DNA from: Saprospirales bacterium
Lineage (GTDB): Bacteria > Bacteroidota > Bacteroidia > Chitinophagales > Saprospiraceae
Length of the DNA stretch: 64,000 bases
Direction of reading: 5' to 3'
NCBI GenBank assembly: GCA_016711045.1
Contig: JADJTT010000006.1
Location: 434,001-498,000, forward strand
Shown here: piece by piece, positions 26,787 to 34,841 of the stretch
Position numbering within the stretch: the first letter of the stretch is position 1
How the letters are laid out: the number at the start of each line of letters is the position of its first letter
Notes under the pieces: model-generated
What the model was told of the DNA's origin: nothing
Database searches by the model: none
The model's input: only the letters and a program-made list of their open reading frames with translations
Position numbers and translations under genes: made by a program

Positions 26787-26846
26787 TAAATCGTTATCTT
26801 TAGTGCATCAGGAAGCCCATCTGAATGCTTCGGACAAAAGTAAACT

Positions 26847-27107
26847 ATGCCTACCATTCATCAATTAAACTTGCCCAAACATTTATTCTGGGAGTATGAT
26901 CTTGAGCACTTCGATGTGCAGGAAAATTCCAGGATAGTGATCGAACGTGTCGTGGAAAGGGGGACCATAAAAGATTGGAACGAAATCGTGCGCTTTTTTA
27001 GCAGATCCAGAATTTTGGAAGTTGTGGAATCTAGTAAACAGCTTTCCAAGCGGGACAAGGCATTTACTGTCATTTTTTTGCGCTCATCCTTTATTCATGC
27101 TGCATAA
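26847..27107 (+). CDS. DUF6922-type antitoxin of an AbiEii-like pair
   Basis: The 86-residue protein has the DUF6922 pattern: LPKHLFWEYDLEHFDVQENS, IVIERVVERGTIKDWNEIVRFF and a C-terminal SKQLSKRDKAF. In Bacteroidota this small helical protein is encoded directly before nucleotidyltransferase toxins of the AbiEii/AbiGii type. Here it overlaps the toxin start by 11 bases. It is inferred to neutralise the toxin, or to regulate the operon. A -7-like box (TATCTTTA) lies about 50 bases upstream of the ATG. Confidence 0.78.
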   Translation: MPTIHQLNLPKHLFWEYDLEHFDVQENSRIVIERVVERGTIKDWNEIVRFFSRSRILEVVESSKQLSKRDKAFTVIFLRSSFIHAA

Positions 27108-27732
27108 GGAACCTGATATTATCTTACCGGAAACCTTCGAGTTACTTCAAAAATTACAAAAGGATGAGGAACTCAGAACATTCTTCCTCGTAGGCGGCAC
27201 TTCACTAGCTCTTCAGATCGGCCATCGACTTTCAGTAGATTTGGATCTCTTTTCTTTGAATCCTATTGAAACCCAATCTTTGACTGAATACCTTCAAATA
27301 AATTATCAATTTCAGTTGTCTTCAGTTGGCAAAAACACAATACTGGGTTCAATCGAGGGTATAAAAGTGGATTTTCTCACCCATGCCTATCCATTGGTTC
27401 GGGAATTTGTCACCGAAGGAGGGCTAAGGTTAGCTGCTATTGAGGATATTGGAGCAATGAAATTAAATGCCATTGCCCATAGTGGCCAGCGACTCAAAGA
27501 CTTTATCTATATTTTCTTTATACTGGAACAGTACTCCCTAAACGCTATTTTGGAGGCCTATCAGGTAAAGTATTCCAATTCGAATCCCATTGTTCCGCTC
27601 AAGGCCCTTACCTATTTTGATGACTTGGATCCTGAAGAAGATTTTCCTTTGATGAAGAAAAAGATTCAGCGAAAGGCAATGGAAAAGCGATTGGTGGCTG
27701 CTGTGGAAAATCCTACAATAATCTTCAAATAA
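27097..27732 (+). CDS. AbiEii/AbiGii-type nucleotidyltransferase toxin
   Basis: From the ATG at 27097 the protein has 211 residues. The nucleotidyltransferase motif is clear: FFLVGGTSLALQIGHRLSVD followed by LDLFS, containing the G-G-T-S and R-x-S-x-D-x-D elements. A further motif KVDFLTH and IEDIGAMKLNAIAHSGQRLKD follow, matching PF08843. Family members transfer nucleotides to RNA or protein targets and block growth, often for phage defence. It is translationally coupled to the DUF6922 gene upstream and overlaps the end of the convergent mocA gene by 8 bases. The two genes are more A/T-rich than their neighbours, consistent with acquisition by transfer. Confidence 0.85.
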   Translation: MLHKEPDIILPETFELLQKLQKDEELRTFFLVGGTSLALQIGHRLSVDLDLFSLNPIETQSLTEYLQINYQFQLSSVGKNTILGSIEGIKVDFLTHAYPLVREFVTEGGLRLAAIEDIGAMKLNAIAHSGQRLKDFIYIFFILEQYSLNAILEAYQVKYSNSNPIVPLKALTYFDDLDPEEDFPLMKKKIQRKAMEKRLVAAVENPTIIFK

Positions 27733-28315
27733 TCTTCAGATAATCTTCCTTCCCATCCACATCCCGAAAAAACGCCTCTTCACTTACCTGAAATTCAACT
27801 AGTTGATCCCGGTGCTTCCGGATCACCTCCCGGCATCCTTCCCGTTCCTTGCATGCCTGGATCTCGGCAACATACCTGATATCAAACACTACTGGGTGCC
27901 CTTTCCTGTGTCTATCTGCAGGCCGGACAATGGGAGCCGGACAGACCTTTTTCTTTTCTTCAAAAAAATGGATCAATGCTTCATAATGCGCGGCGGTGAG
28001 CAGCGGCATATCCCCCAGGCAGACGAGAAAAGCATGGCAATCAGGCGAAAGCGCCGACACGCCCACCTGTATGCTGGAGGTCATGCCCAAATGATAGTCG
28101 CTGTTAAACTCAAACCGGAGCGGCAACCCCTCCAGTGCGGTGCGCACCTGCGGCTCTTCATGCCCTAATACGACGATGACCTCATCCAGGGGAGAATCCA
28201 ATAGCTGTTTGGCTACCTGGCGCACCATGGGGTTCCCCTTAATTGGCAATAAGAGTTTGTTGGTATCTCCCATTCGTGAAGAGGTGCCTGCTGCAAGGAG
28301 AATAACGGAGATCAT
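27725..28315 (-). CDS. mocA: Molybdenum cofactor cytidylyltransferase-like NTP transferase (MocA)
   Basis: From the ATG at 28315 the protein has 196 residues. It carries the NTP-transferase signature ISVILLAAGTSSRMGDTNK, the metal aspartate in LVCLGDMPLL and RKGHPVVFD. This is the MocA/MobA-like family that adds CMP (or GMP) to molybdopterin. Because the neighbouring operon encodes an IorA/IorB molybdenum hydroxylase, which uses the cytosine dinucleotide form, MocA is the better guess. A 97-base inverted repeat begins 8 bases upstream of the start codon, so the promoter must lie within or beyond it. Confidence 0.82.
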   Translation of the reverse strand: MISVILLAAGTSSRMGDTNKLLLPIKGNPMVRQVAKQLLDSPLDEVIVVLGHEEPQVRTALEGLPLRFEFNSDYHLGMTSSIQVGVSALSPDCHAFLVCLGDMPLLTAAHYEALIHFFEEKKKVCPAPIVRPADRHRKGHPVVFDIRYVAEIQACKEREGCREVIRKHRDQLVEFQVSEEAFFRDVDGKEDYLKII

Positions 28316-28322
28316 TTTTATT

Positions 28323-28419
28323 AACCGCAAAGGCGCTAAGAGCGCTAAGGCATCCTGCCTTTGCATTTACTTTAATTGTCAAAATAAAACCTCTTAGCGT
28401 CCTTAGCGGCTTTGCGGTT
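28323..28419. repeat. 97-bp inverted-repeat element, copy A
   Basis: The element begins AACCGCAAAGGCGCTAAG and ends with CTTAGCGGCTTTGCGGTT, imperfect inverted arms of about 27 bases around a unique centre. Copy B at 32157-32253 has nearly the same arms, a different centre and exactly the same length. It looks like a dispersed non-autonomous repeat, able to form a long hairpin. It lies between the mocA start and the end of the molybdenum hydroxylase gene. Confidence 0.85.
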
Positions 28420-28429
28420 TTTTATTTCA

Positions 28430-30565
28430 TCATTCCAGGCTTTTCACAAACGGAAACTTGGACAATCGCTTCCCCGTTGCCTTATACACTGCGTTGGCAA
28501 AAGCCGGCGCTGCCGGGGGAAAAGGCGGTTCTCCCAGACCGGTAGGCGCAATGTCGCTCTCCACGAAGTGAACCTCTACCTCCGGGGCCTCCGACATGCG
28601 GATCAGGCGATAGGTGTCAAAATTATTGTAGGAGGGCTGTCCATCGGAGAAGGTCAGATCGCCGAACATTGCATGGCCGATGCCGTCAATGATGCCGCCT
28701 TCCGCCTGGTTGCGGGCAGCCAATGGGTTGACGACGATGCCGCAGTCGATGGCGCAGTAGATCTTTTTCAGCACGGGTTTACCGTCCTTGAGCACTACTT
28801 CAGCCAACTCCGCTACGTGGGTGTTGTGGCAGTAGTAGGCGCTGAATCCCTGGTACACCCCTTCCGGAGCCTTACCCCAGTTGCCTTTTTCGGCGGCCAG
28901 TCGGATTACGCCCTGCAGGCGTTCAGGGGAGTATTGAATGCGGTCGTCCTGGATCTCTTTGACTTTTTCCAGCATATCGAGTCGCATCTGTACCGGGTCG
29001 GCTTTCAGGGCTTCGGCGAGTTCGTCAAAAAATGTCTGGTCGACGAAGGCATGGAAGTTGGTATGGGGGGCCCGCCAGGCGCCGGTGGTGATATTGCTCT
29101 CCAGTGCATGGGCCCCAAAAAGAAAGTTTGGGATGAGCCCTGCCGGGAAAAAATTGGCGATTGAATCGTACAGGTGGCTGCTCATTGCCGCCTCGGTGAG
29201 TTGGTACCCGGTGATCTGTCCGTCCTTGATCGCCGCGCGGACCTTGTATTTGGTCATCGGCCGGTAGGTGCCGGCGGTCATATCGTCTTCGCGGGTGAAA
29301 AGGAGTTGTATGGGTGTGTGGGCAAGGCTCGAAATTTCAGCGGCTTCTTCAGCGAAGTCGTTGTACAAGCGGCGCCCAAAACCGCCACCTTGACGGGTTA
29401 TCATCAAACTGATCTCTTCTTCCTTCCGGTCCAATAGCCGGGCCACATCTCCCCGGGCGCCGGCAGGGGTTTGGGTTGGGCCTTGTAATTCAATTTTATC
29501 TTCCCGCACATCGGCGTAAAAGTTCATCGGCTCCATCGGGTTGTGGGGAAGGAACGGGGCTTCGTACACTCGCTCCAGCACCTGGTCGGCTTCGGAAAAG
29601 GCTTTGTCCACATCGCCGTCTTTGCGCATGGGCTCTGAGACGGGTTTGTCGAGCATGGCTAACAATGCTGTATCGTGCTGTGCCGTACTTTCCAGTGGGG
29701 TGTCGACCGCCCATTGCGCCCGCAGGGCCTTTTTGCCCTTGATGGCGGGCCAGGTCGATTTCGCCAGCACGGCGATTTTATTCCCAAACCGGATCACATC
29801 CGTAACGCCGTTGACCTTGCGCGCTTCGCTGTCGTCGAACGACACGAGTTTCTGGCCGAAGGCCGGCGGGCGGAGTACCACGGCGTATTGCATGCCTTCC
29901 TTCCGGGTGTCAATCCCATAAAGGGGTTTCCCGGTGATGATCTTGTCGATATCCACGTTGCCGCGTCCTGTTCCAATAATCTTGTATTCAGTACTTTCTT
30001 TTAGGGCTACCTCGTCAGGTATCTCAATCCCGGCTGCTTCAGTGGCAATTTCTCCATAACCTATTTTCTCTCCATTTTTTCCGGAAATAACACCATTAGA
30101 GGTGGTGCAATCACCGGGATCGATGCCCCATTTGGCTGCCGCTGCCGCAACCAGCAAATAGCGCGCCGTGGCGCCTGCCCTGCGCAGCCCGTCCCAGCCT
30201 TGCCGGATTGACTGACTGCCCCCGGCCACCTGTCGGGTATAGGCTTCGGTGTCGAGAGGGGCTTGTTCGACTACCACGTTGCTCCAGTCTACGTCTAATT
30301 CTTCAGCCACGATCATGGGCAGGGAAGTCTTCACGTTTTGCCCGATCTCCGGGTTGGGGGCCATGATGGTCACCACCCCATTGTCCCCGATCTTGAGAAA
30401 GGCGTTGATATCAAACCATTCGTCAGGGAGTACGAGCGCTTTTGCGAGCTCTTCTTCCCGTTTGCAGGCTGTTAGCCAATTGAAGCCAAGCAGCATGCCG
30501 CCGCCCACGATGACGGTGGATTTGAAGAAGGAGCGGCGGGATATGTGAGTTTTTACGAGAGTCAT
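28430..30565 (-). CDS. Molybdenum hydroxylase large subunit (IorB/CoxL-like)
   Basis: The 711-residue protein begins with a twin-arginine signal (ISRRSFFKS) ending in a lipobox-like LTAC. It should therefore be folded with its cofactor, exported through Tat and membrane-anchored. The body matches aldehyde oxidase/xanthine dehydrogenase family subunits of the IorB kind: MAPNPEIGQNVKTSLPMIVA, GGSQSIRQGWDGLRRAGA, RQGGGFGRRLYNDF, GAWRAPHTNFHAF and the C-terminal PTGLGEPPFPPAAPAFANA with the glutamate expected at the molybdenum site. The next upstream gene encodes the two-[2Fe-2S] small subunit. The reaction is hydroxylation of an aldehyde or N-heterocycle; the substrate is unknown. Confidence 0.92.
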   Translation of the reverse strand: MTLVKTHISRRSFFKSTVIVGGGMLLGFNWLTACKREEELAKALVLPDEWFDINAFLKIGDNGVVTIMAPNPEIGQNVKTSLPMIVAEELDVDWSNVVVEQAPLDTEAYTRQVAGGSQSIRQGWDGLRRAGATARYLLVAAAAAKWGIDPGDCTTSNGVISGKNGEKIGYGEIATEAAGIEIPDEVALKESTEYKIIGTGRGNVDIDKIITGKPLYGIDTRKEGMQYAVVLRPPAFGQKLVSFDDSEARKVNGVTDVIRFGNKIAVLAKSTWPAIKGKKALRAQWAVDTPLESTAQHDTALLAMLDKPVSEPMRKDGDVDKAFSEADQVLERVYEAPFLPHNPMEPMNFYADVREDKIELQGPTQTPAGARGDVARLLDRKEEEISLMITRQGGGFGRRLYNDFAEEAAEISSLAHTPIQLLFTREDDMTAGTYRPMTKYKVRAAIKDGQITGYQLTEAAMSSHLYDSIANFFPAGLIPNFLFGAHALESNITTGAWRAPHTNFHAFVDQTFFDELAEALKADPVQMRLDMLEKVKEIQDDRIQYSPERLQGVIRLAAEKGNWGKAPEGVYQGFSAYYCHNTHVAELAEVVLKDGKPVLKKIYCAIDCGIVVNPLAARNQAEGGIIDGIGHAMFGDLTFSDGQPSYNNFDTYRLIRMSEAPEVEVHFVESDIAPTGLGEPPFPPAAPAFANAVYKATGKRLSKFPFVKSLE

Positions 30566-30601
30566 AATTGAAAGGATTTTAGTGAAGGGTGAAGGGTGAA
30601 G

Positions 30602-30628
30602 ACTGTCTACTGCCTACTGTCTACTGCC
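30602..30628. repeat. 14-bp tandem repeat at the 3' end of the iron-sulfur subunit gene
   Basis: ACTGTCTACTGCCT is repeated almost twice (30602-30615, then 30616-30628) next to a GTGAAGG triplet repeat (30583-30602). The repeat overlaps the last codons and stop of the iron-sulfur subunit gene. Its final residues, VDSRQ, are therefore repeat-encoded. Confidence 0.6.
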
Positions 30629-31068
30629 GTCCTTACTGCCTTCTTGATCTGCGTATACGTCGCACACCGGCAAATGACGCTGTTCATGGCGGCGGCGATC
30701 TCCTCGTCGCTAGGGTTGGGGTTGTCTTTGAGAAAGGCGGCAGCGGTCATGATCTGGCCGGGTTGACAGAAACCGCATTGGGGCACGTCGTGTTGTTTCC
30801 AGGCTTTTTGGACTGGGTGGTCTCCATTTTCCGACAGGCCTTCGATGGTGGTGATCTCGGCTACGCCGATGCTCGAAACCGGAAAAGTGCAGGAGCGCAT
30901 GGCGACGCCGTTCATGTGTACGGTGCAGACGCCGCATTGAGCCACGCCACAGCCGTATTTGGTGCCGACCAGCTTCAGGTCGTCGCGCAGTACCCAGAGC
31001 AGCGGGGTATCGGGATCGACATCGACCGTGCGCTGCTCGCCGTTGATGGTTAAGGTGTATTGTGCCAT
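30607..31068 (-). CDS. (2Fe-2S)-binding small subunit of molybdenum hydroxylase (IorA-like)
   Basis: The 153-residue protein has the plant-type ferredoxin cluster motif (GCGVAQCGVCTVHMNG, then RSC) and the C-terminal helical-domain cluster (CGFCQPGQIMTAAAFL, then CRC). That is the full two-cluster set of xanthine-oxidase small subunits. It passes electrons from the molybdenum site in the large subunit, encoded 41 bases downstream, to an outer acceptor. It has no export signal, so it should ride with the Tat-exported partner. The divergent xdhC gene starts 20 bases away on the other strand. Confidence 0.94.
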   Translation of the reverse strand: MAQYTLTINGEQRTVDVDPDTPLLWVLRDDLKLVGTKYGCGVAQCGVCTVHMNGVAMRSCTFPVSSIGVAEITTIEGLSENGDHPVQKAWKQHDVPQCGFCQPGQIMTAAAFLKDNPNPSDEEIAAAMNSVICRCATYTQIKKAVRTAVDSRQ

Positions 31069-31087
31069 TTGTGATGAGATTTATTTG

Positions 31088-32155
31088 ATGCCTGAAAATA
31101 AGGAATTACCTGGGGAGTTCCAGCAGAATTTTAAATTTGGGGAAATAAAAGGTGTAGTGAAGGAGATAAAAGCGATCATTCAATTTTACAAAACATACGC
31201 CACCAGCGGCCTGAAAATGACCCTGGCCACCGTTGTCCACGTCGAAGACTCTTCATACCGTCGTATCGGCGCCAGAATGCTCATCCTGGAGGATGGAAGG
31301 TGGGTGGGTGGTATCAGTGGGGGGTGCCTGGAGGGCGATGCACTGCTACACGCCAAAAAGGTGATGCGTAAAGGGGAGTCCAAAGTAGTGACCTACGATA
31401 CCCGCGATCGGGATGCCCATCAAATCGGGGTGGGGCTGGGGTGTGAAGGGCGGATCGATGTCTTCCTTCAGCCAGTTTCGGAAAGCCTCATGGAGGTATT
31501 GGAACAGTGCCTGTACCTGCGGGAAAGCCTGGTACTCGTCACCCCTTTTCAAGGTAGTCGGGCAGGCGATTTGCCTTTTTTTGCAGGAGTAGTGGAACCC
31601 TTGGGAAAGCAGTCGAAGGTGGTTCAGGAAGGAGCCGATAAAGTGCTTTACGAGACCATTGAACCCAACCTCCACCTGGTGATCGTGGGGGATAATTACG
31701 ATGTGTATCCCATGCTGAGTATCTGCCGGGAAATGGGCTGGGAGATTACCCTGGTAGGCAAGCAGCGCAAGCTAAAAAAAGAGGGACTGGAAGGAGTAGG
31801 GCAGGTTGTGGCATTAGAAGAGATCGGGGGGATTAGTGTCGATCCCTATACTGCCGTCCTGTCCATGGCACACGATTATGCGACGGATCTGGAGGTGCTT
31901 CGCCATTTTTCCAGCGAACCTATTGGCTACCTGGGTTTGCTGGGTCCCCGCAAGCGGTTTGAACGGATGATCGGGGAATTGGGATGGAGTGAAGAAAGCG
32001 TTCAGAGTGTCCATAATCCAATGGGGCTGCACCTCGGCGCCAGCACACCGGAGGAAATTGCCGTTTCGGTGGTGGCGGAAGTTATTAGGGTCTTTAGGGG
32101 TGGAGATGGGAAATCGTTAAAGTATAAGCAGGAGCCTATCCATAAAAGAAATTGA
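31088..32155 (+). CDS. XdhC/CoxF family molybdenum cofactor insertion protein
   Basis: From the ATG at 31088 the protein has 355 residues; a GTG at 31157 that directly precedes the family-typical KEIKAIIQFY is an alternative start. The N-terminal XdhC domain shows TLATVVHVEDSSYRRIGARM, GGISGGCLEGD and GLGCEGRIDV. The C-terminal Rossmann domain has YDVYPMLSICREMGWEITLVG and LGPRKRFERM. XdhC proteins bind molybdenum cofactor, protect it during sulfuration and load it into hydroxylases. The gene is divergent from the two hydroxylase subunits. Confidence 0.88.
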   Translation: MPENKELPGEFQQNFKFGEIKGVVKEIKAIIQFYKTYATSGLKMTLATVVHVEDSSYRRIGARMLILEDGRWVGGISGGCLEGDALLHAKKVMRKGESKVVTYDTRDRDAHQIGVGLGCEGRIDVFLQPVSESLMEVLEQCLYLRESLVLVTPFQGSRAGDLPFFAGVVEPLGKQSKVVQEGADKVLYETIEPNLHLVIVGDNYDVYPMLSICREMGWEITLVGKQRKLKKEGLEGVGQVVALEEIGGISVDPYTAVLSMAHDYATDLEVLRHFSSEPIGYLGLLGPRKRFERMIGELGWSEESVQSVHNPMGLHLGASTPEEIAVSVVAEVIRVFRGGDGKSLKYKQEPIHKRN

Positions 32156-32156
32156 T

Positions 32157-32253
32157 AACCGCAAAGGCGCTAAGGGCGCTAAGTCGTCTGGCTTTGGAAA
32201 TGCCAAAAATTACTCAGACACAACTACTTAGCGTCCTTAGCGCCTTCGCGGTT
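32157..32253. repeat. 97-bp inverted-repeat element, copy B
   Basis: The left arm (AACCGCAAAGGCGCTAAGGG, from 32157) and right arm (ending CGCCTTCGCGGTT at 32253) are imperfect reverse complements and match copy A at 28323-28419. The element begins one base after the xdhC stop and ends 9 bases before the stop of the convergent glycosidase gene. Its hairpin may also serve as a bidirectional terminator. Confidence 0.85.
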
Positions 32254-32262
32254 GAAAAAAAA

Positions 32263-34335
32263 TTATTCTACCGGCCGGAAATAGATCGCCGTCCCGCCTC
32301 CCGGCGCCAGCTTCAACTCCAGGGTGTCTCCTTTTTTAAACGGCTTATTCTCAATGGTGTACGATGTGGGGTTTTTGTCCCAATGTGCATCCGGCCCGTC
32401 GGCATAGATGGTGGCCTCGTAAGTTTTCCCTTCGGGAAGAAAATCGATGGGGATGCTGAATGCGCGTGGGTTCTCATCGGTGATGCTACCGAGGAACCAA
32501 CGGTCTGCACCGCGCTCCTTGCGCACGATGGTGAGGTAATCACCGATCTCGGCATTGAGCACGTGGCTCTCGTCCCAATCGACCGCTACGTCGCGAATGA
32601 ACTGCAAGGCCGGATGCCCTGCATAATTTTCGGGCAGATCGGCCGCCATCTGGAGGGGGCTGTAGATCGTTACGTACAGCGCTAGCTGCTTGGCCAGGGT
32701 GGTATTGACCTGATTTTTGTCTTTGTACTTATCGAATTTGAGGTCGAAGATCCCGGGGGTGTAGTCGATCGGTCCGGCGAGCATGCGGGTAAAGGGGACG
32801 ATGACGAGGTGCTCAGGCGGGTTCATGTCATTGCTCCAGGCATCGAACTCCTGCCCACGTAACCCTTCGCGGGCCATAAAATTTGGCCAGGTGCGCCGGA
32901 TGCCGGTGTCTTTAATCGGTTCATGGGCATCGACCATAACCTGGTGCTGTGCAGCTACCTCTACCACGTGTTGATAGTGGTTAACCATATACTGCCCGTG
33001 GTGGTAATTTCCCTTCGGGAAAATGGTGCCCACATAGCCCGTTTTGACGGCGTGGACGCCCAGTTTTTCGAGGTATTGGAAAGCGGTGTCGAGTTGTTTT
33101 TCATACTGTTCGACGCCTGAAGCGGTTTCGTGGTGGGCGATGAGGGCTACGCCTTTTTCCTTCCCGTAACGGATGACTTCCTCGATGTCGTAGTCGGCAT
33201 AAGGAGTGACGAAGTCAAAGCAGGTCTCGCGGGCTGCCCCCCACCAAACCTCCCATCCAGTGTTCCAGCCTTCTACCAGAATAGCGGGGATATTGTTGGC
33301 GGCGGCAAAGTCGATGTAGCGTTTGGCGTTTTCGGTGGTGGCGCCGTGGTGGGCGCCAGCCATGTCCCAGGAACTCATACCCAGGTGCATTTCCCACCAG
33401 ATACCGACATATTTGGTCGGTTTGATCCAGTCGGTGTTTTTGATCTTGTTGGGCTCGTTGAGGTTGACGATGAGCTTGGATTCGATCAGGTCGCCGGGCT
33501 TGTCGGCGATCTGGATGGTGCGCCAGGGTGTGGTAAACGGGGTTTGAACAATGACTTTATACTTATTCGGTCCGCCTACCAGGCAACTCGTCCATTTAAG
33601 GTTATCCTTGTCGACGAGAAGGGTCATGCCACTGTAGTTATACAGCGCCGCCTCGTGAAAACTGAGGTAGATTCCATCGTCTGTTTTCATCGTGACCGGC
33701 GTATTGACGGCATTGTTGGGAATGTAGGACTGCGCCAGGTTGGGATGGTCGCGTTTGGCGATGGCGTCGATCTCCGAAAAGCGGGTCGTATTGTAAAGGT
33801 GCTCGTAGATATCCCAGTCGCCCGGCTGCCACCAGGTAATAGGATCGCCGGTGAGTTTGAACTCGGTATTTTCCTCTGAAATCCGTACCGAGGAAAGGCC
33901 CTCCTGTTCGGGAAATTCGTAGCGGAAGCCAATGCCGTCGTCGTAGATACGGAATACCACCCGGAATTGACGCTTGGGCGCAGCTATTTCTTCCAGCCCT
34001 AGGGCCAGTTCGTGATAGTTGTTCTCTACCATGCGGTCTTCGCCCCACACGGTTTCCCAAGGTTCGGAGAACGCAATATTTTCAGCGCTCTTCACCATAA
34101 GTCCACCAGCAAGAGGCAGTTGCCCCTCGAAGGAGAAACCCAGGAGGGAGGTATCTATTACTGTTTTATCCCCGAACAAGATTTGATAGGCAGCTTGCCC
34201 ATCGGCGTTGAGGAACACATGTGCGGTGACCTTTTGCCCGGGCGACTGCACAGTCCAGGAAGTTGGCAATTGATCGGATTTGCAGCGGGTGAAAAGGGAG
34301 ATGACCAGGAGAAGGAGAGAGAGGCGAGGTAGCAT
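32263..34335 (-). CDS. Glycoside hydrolase family 97 protein
   Basis: The 690-residue protein has a signal peptide (LPRLSLLLLVISLFTRC; the cysteine may be lipidated, although arginine before it is unusual). It follows the GH97 pattern: an N-terminal beta-sandwich, then a TIM barrel with KYVGIWWEMHLGMSSWDM, WNTGWEVWWG and MVDAHEPIKDTGIRRTWPN. FMAREGLRGQEFDAWS follows, with catalytic-site acidic residues. Family members (SusB type) hydrolyse alpha-glucosides or alpha-galactosides in the periplasm. No SusC/SusD pair is adjacent. An 11-bp hairpin lies 1 base upstream of the start codon. Confidence 0.94.
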   Translation of the reverse strand: MLPRLSLLLLVISLFTRCKSDQLPTSWTVQSPGQKVTAHVFLNADGQAAYQILFGDKTVIDTSLLGFSFEGQLPLAGGLMVKSAENIAFSEPWETVWGEDRMVENNYHELALGLEEIAAPKRQFRVVFRIYDDGIGFRYEFPEQEGLSSVRISEENTEFKLTGDPITWWQPGDWDIYEHLYNTTRFSEIDAIAKRDHPNLAQSYIPNNAVNTPVTMKTDDGIYLSFHEAALYNYSGMTLLVDKDNLKWTSCLVGGPNKYKVIVQTPFTTPWRTIQIADKPGDLIESKLIVNLNEPNKIKNTDWIKPTKYVGIWWEMHLGMSSWDMAGAHHGATTENAKRYIDFAAANNIPAILVEGWNTGWEVWWGAARETCFDFVTPYADYDIEEVIRYGKEKGVALIAHHETASGVEQYEKQLDTAFQYLEKLGVHAVKTGYVGTIFPKGNYHHGQYMVNHYQHVVEVAAQHQVMVDAHEPIKDTGIRRTWPNFMAREGLRGQEFDAWSNDMNPPEHLVIVPFTRMLAGPIDYTPGIFDLKFDKYKDKNQVNTTLAKQLALYVTIYSPLQMAADLPENYAGHPALQFIRDVAVDWDESHVLNAEIGDYLTIVRKERGADRWFLGSITDENPRAFSIPIDFLPEGKTYEATIYADGPDAHWDKNPTSYTIENKPFKKGDTLELKLAPGGGTAIYFRPVE

Positions 34336-34336
34336 G

Positions 34337-34368
34337 ATTTCGGGATTGAAGTTGGTGAATCCCGAAAT
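34337..34368 (-). promoter_or_regulatory. Start-adjacent hairpin of the GH97 gene
   Basis: Exact 11-bp inverted arms (34337-34347 and 34358-34368) enclose a 10-base loop right before the minus-strand start codon at 34333-34335. A hairpin at this place would cover the ribosome-binding region of the GH97 messenger, which suggests translational control. No experimental basis is available. Confidence 0.4.
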
Positions 34369-34375
34369 TAACTAG

Positions 34376-34409
34376 AAAGTTGAGCCCGACGGCCGTCGGG
34401 CTCAACTTT
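34376..34409. terminator. 34-bp palindrome, bidirectional terminator
   Basis: The whole stretch is self-complementary (arms 34376-34392 and 34393-34409, with GACGGCCGTC at the centre) and ends in AAA/TTT on both sides. It lies 9 bases past the stop of the minus-strand gene at 34419 and before the GH97 leader. This is the expected position for a factor-independent terminator. Confidence 0.72.
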
Positions 34410-34418
34410 TCAACTCGC

Positions 34419-34751
34419 TTAGTTGGCCAGCAAGAACTTTTGCTTCTTTTTCTTCTTGTCCATGGTGACAAAAAGGCGGGTGTCGGTCAACAGGCCGGTT
34501 TTCATTTTGATTGTCATCGGCTTTTTCAATTCCTTGGAAGTGAAGATCATGGCAGTTACGGCGGCTCCGTTGGCCACTTTGAGCGAATAAGCGCCCTTTT
34601 CATCGGTGAGGGTGCCATTGGTAGTGCCTTCTGCTACTACTTTCACGCCTTTCATGGGCATGCCATCGGCCGAAGTTACGGTGCCGAAGATGGTCTGGCT
34701 AAACGCCATCATAGGGAAGGCGAGCAATAAAACAAACAAGATGGTTTTCAT
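34419..34751 (-). CDS. Small secreted CarboxypepD_reg-like domain protein
   Basis: The 110-residue protein has a signal peptide (ILFVLLLAFPMMAFSQ) followed by a single beta-sandwich of the CarboxypepD_reg-like type: TIFGTVTSADGMPMKGVKV, GTTNGTLTDEKGAYSLKV. It then ends in a lysine-rich tail (DKKKKKQKFLLAN). The domain usually heads TonB-dependent receptors, but here it stands alone. The function is unknown, and export to the periplasm or outer membrane is likely. It is a single-gene unit with its own terminator. Confidence 0.75.
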   Translation of the reverse strand: MKTILFVLLLAFPMMAFSQTIFGTVTSADGMPMKGVKVVAEGTTNGTLTDEKGAYSLKVANGAAVTAMIFTSKELKKPMTIKMKTGLLTDTRLFVTMDKKKKKQKFLLAN

Positions 34752-34841
34752 ACGGAATATGGTTTTGATTAATGATAATTTTCTTTTCAGAGACGGCAGA
34801 TATGGCGAGACGTCACATTTGGCGAGACGCCACGGGGGGGG

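Noticed and set aside
28430..32155. Carbon monoxide dehydrogenase (CoxLMS)
   Set aside because: There is no FAD subunit, and the large subunit has a Tat signal and IorB-type motifs instead of CoxL features.
18678..34335. A polysaccharide-utilisation locus formed by the HTCS and GH97 genes
   Set aside because: They are about 10 kb apart, separated by unrelated operons, and no SusC/SusD pair is present.
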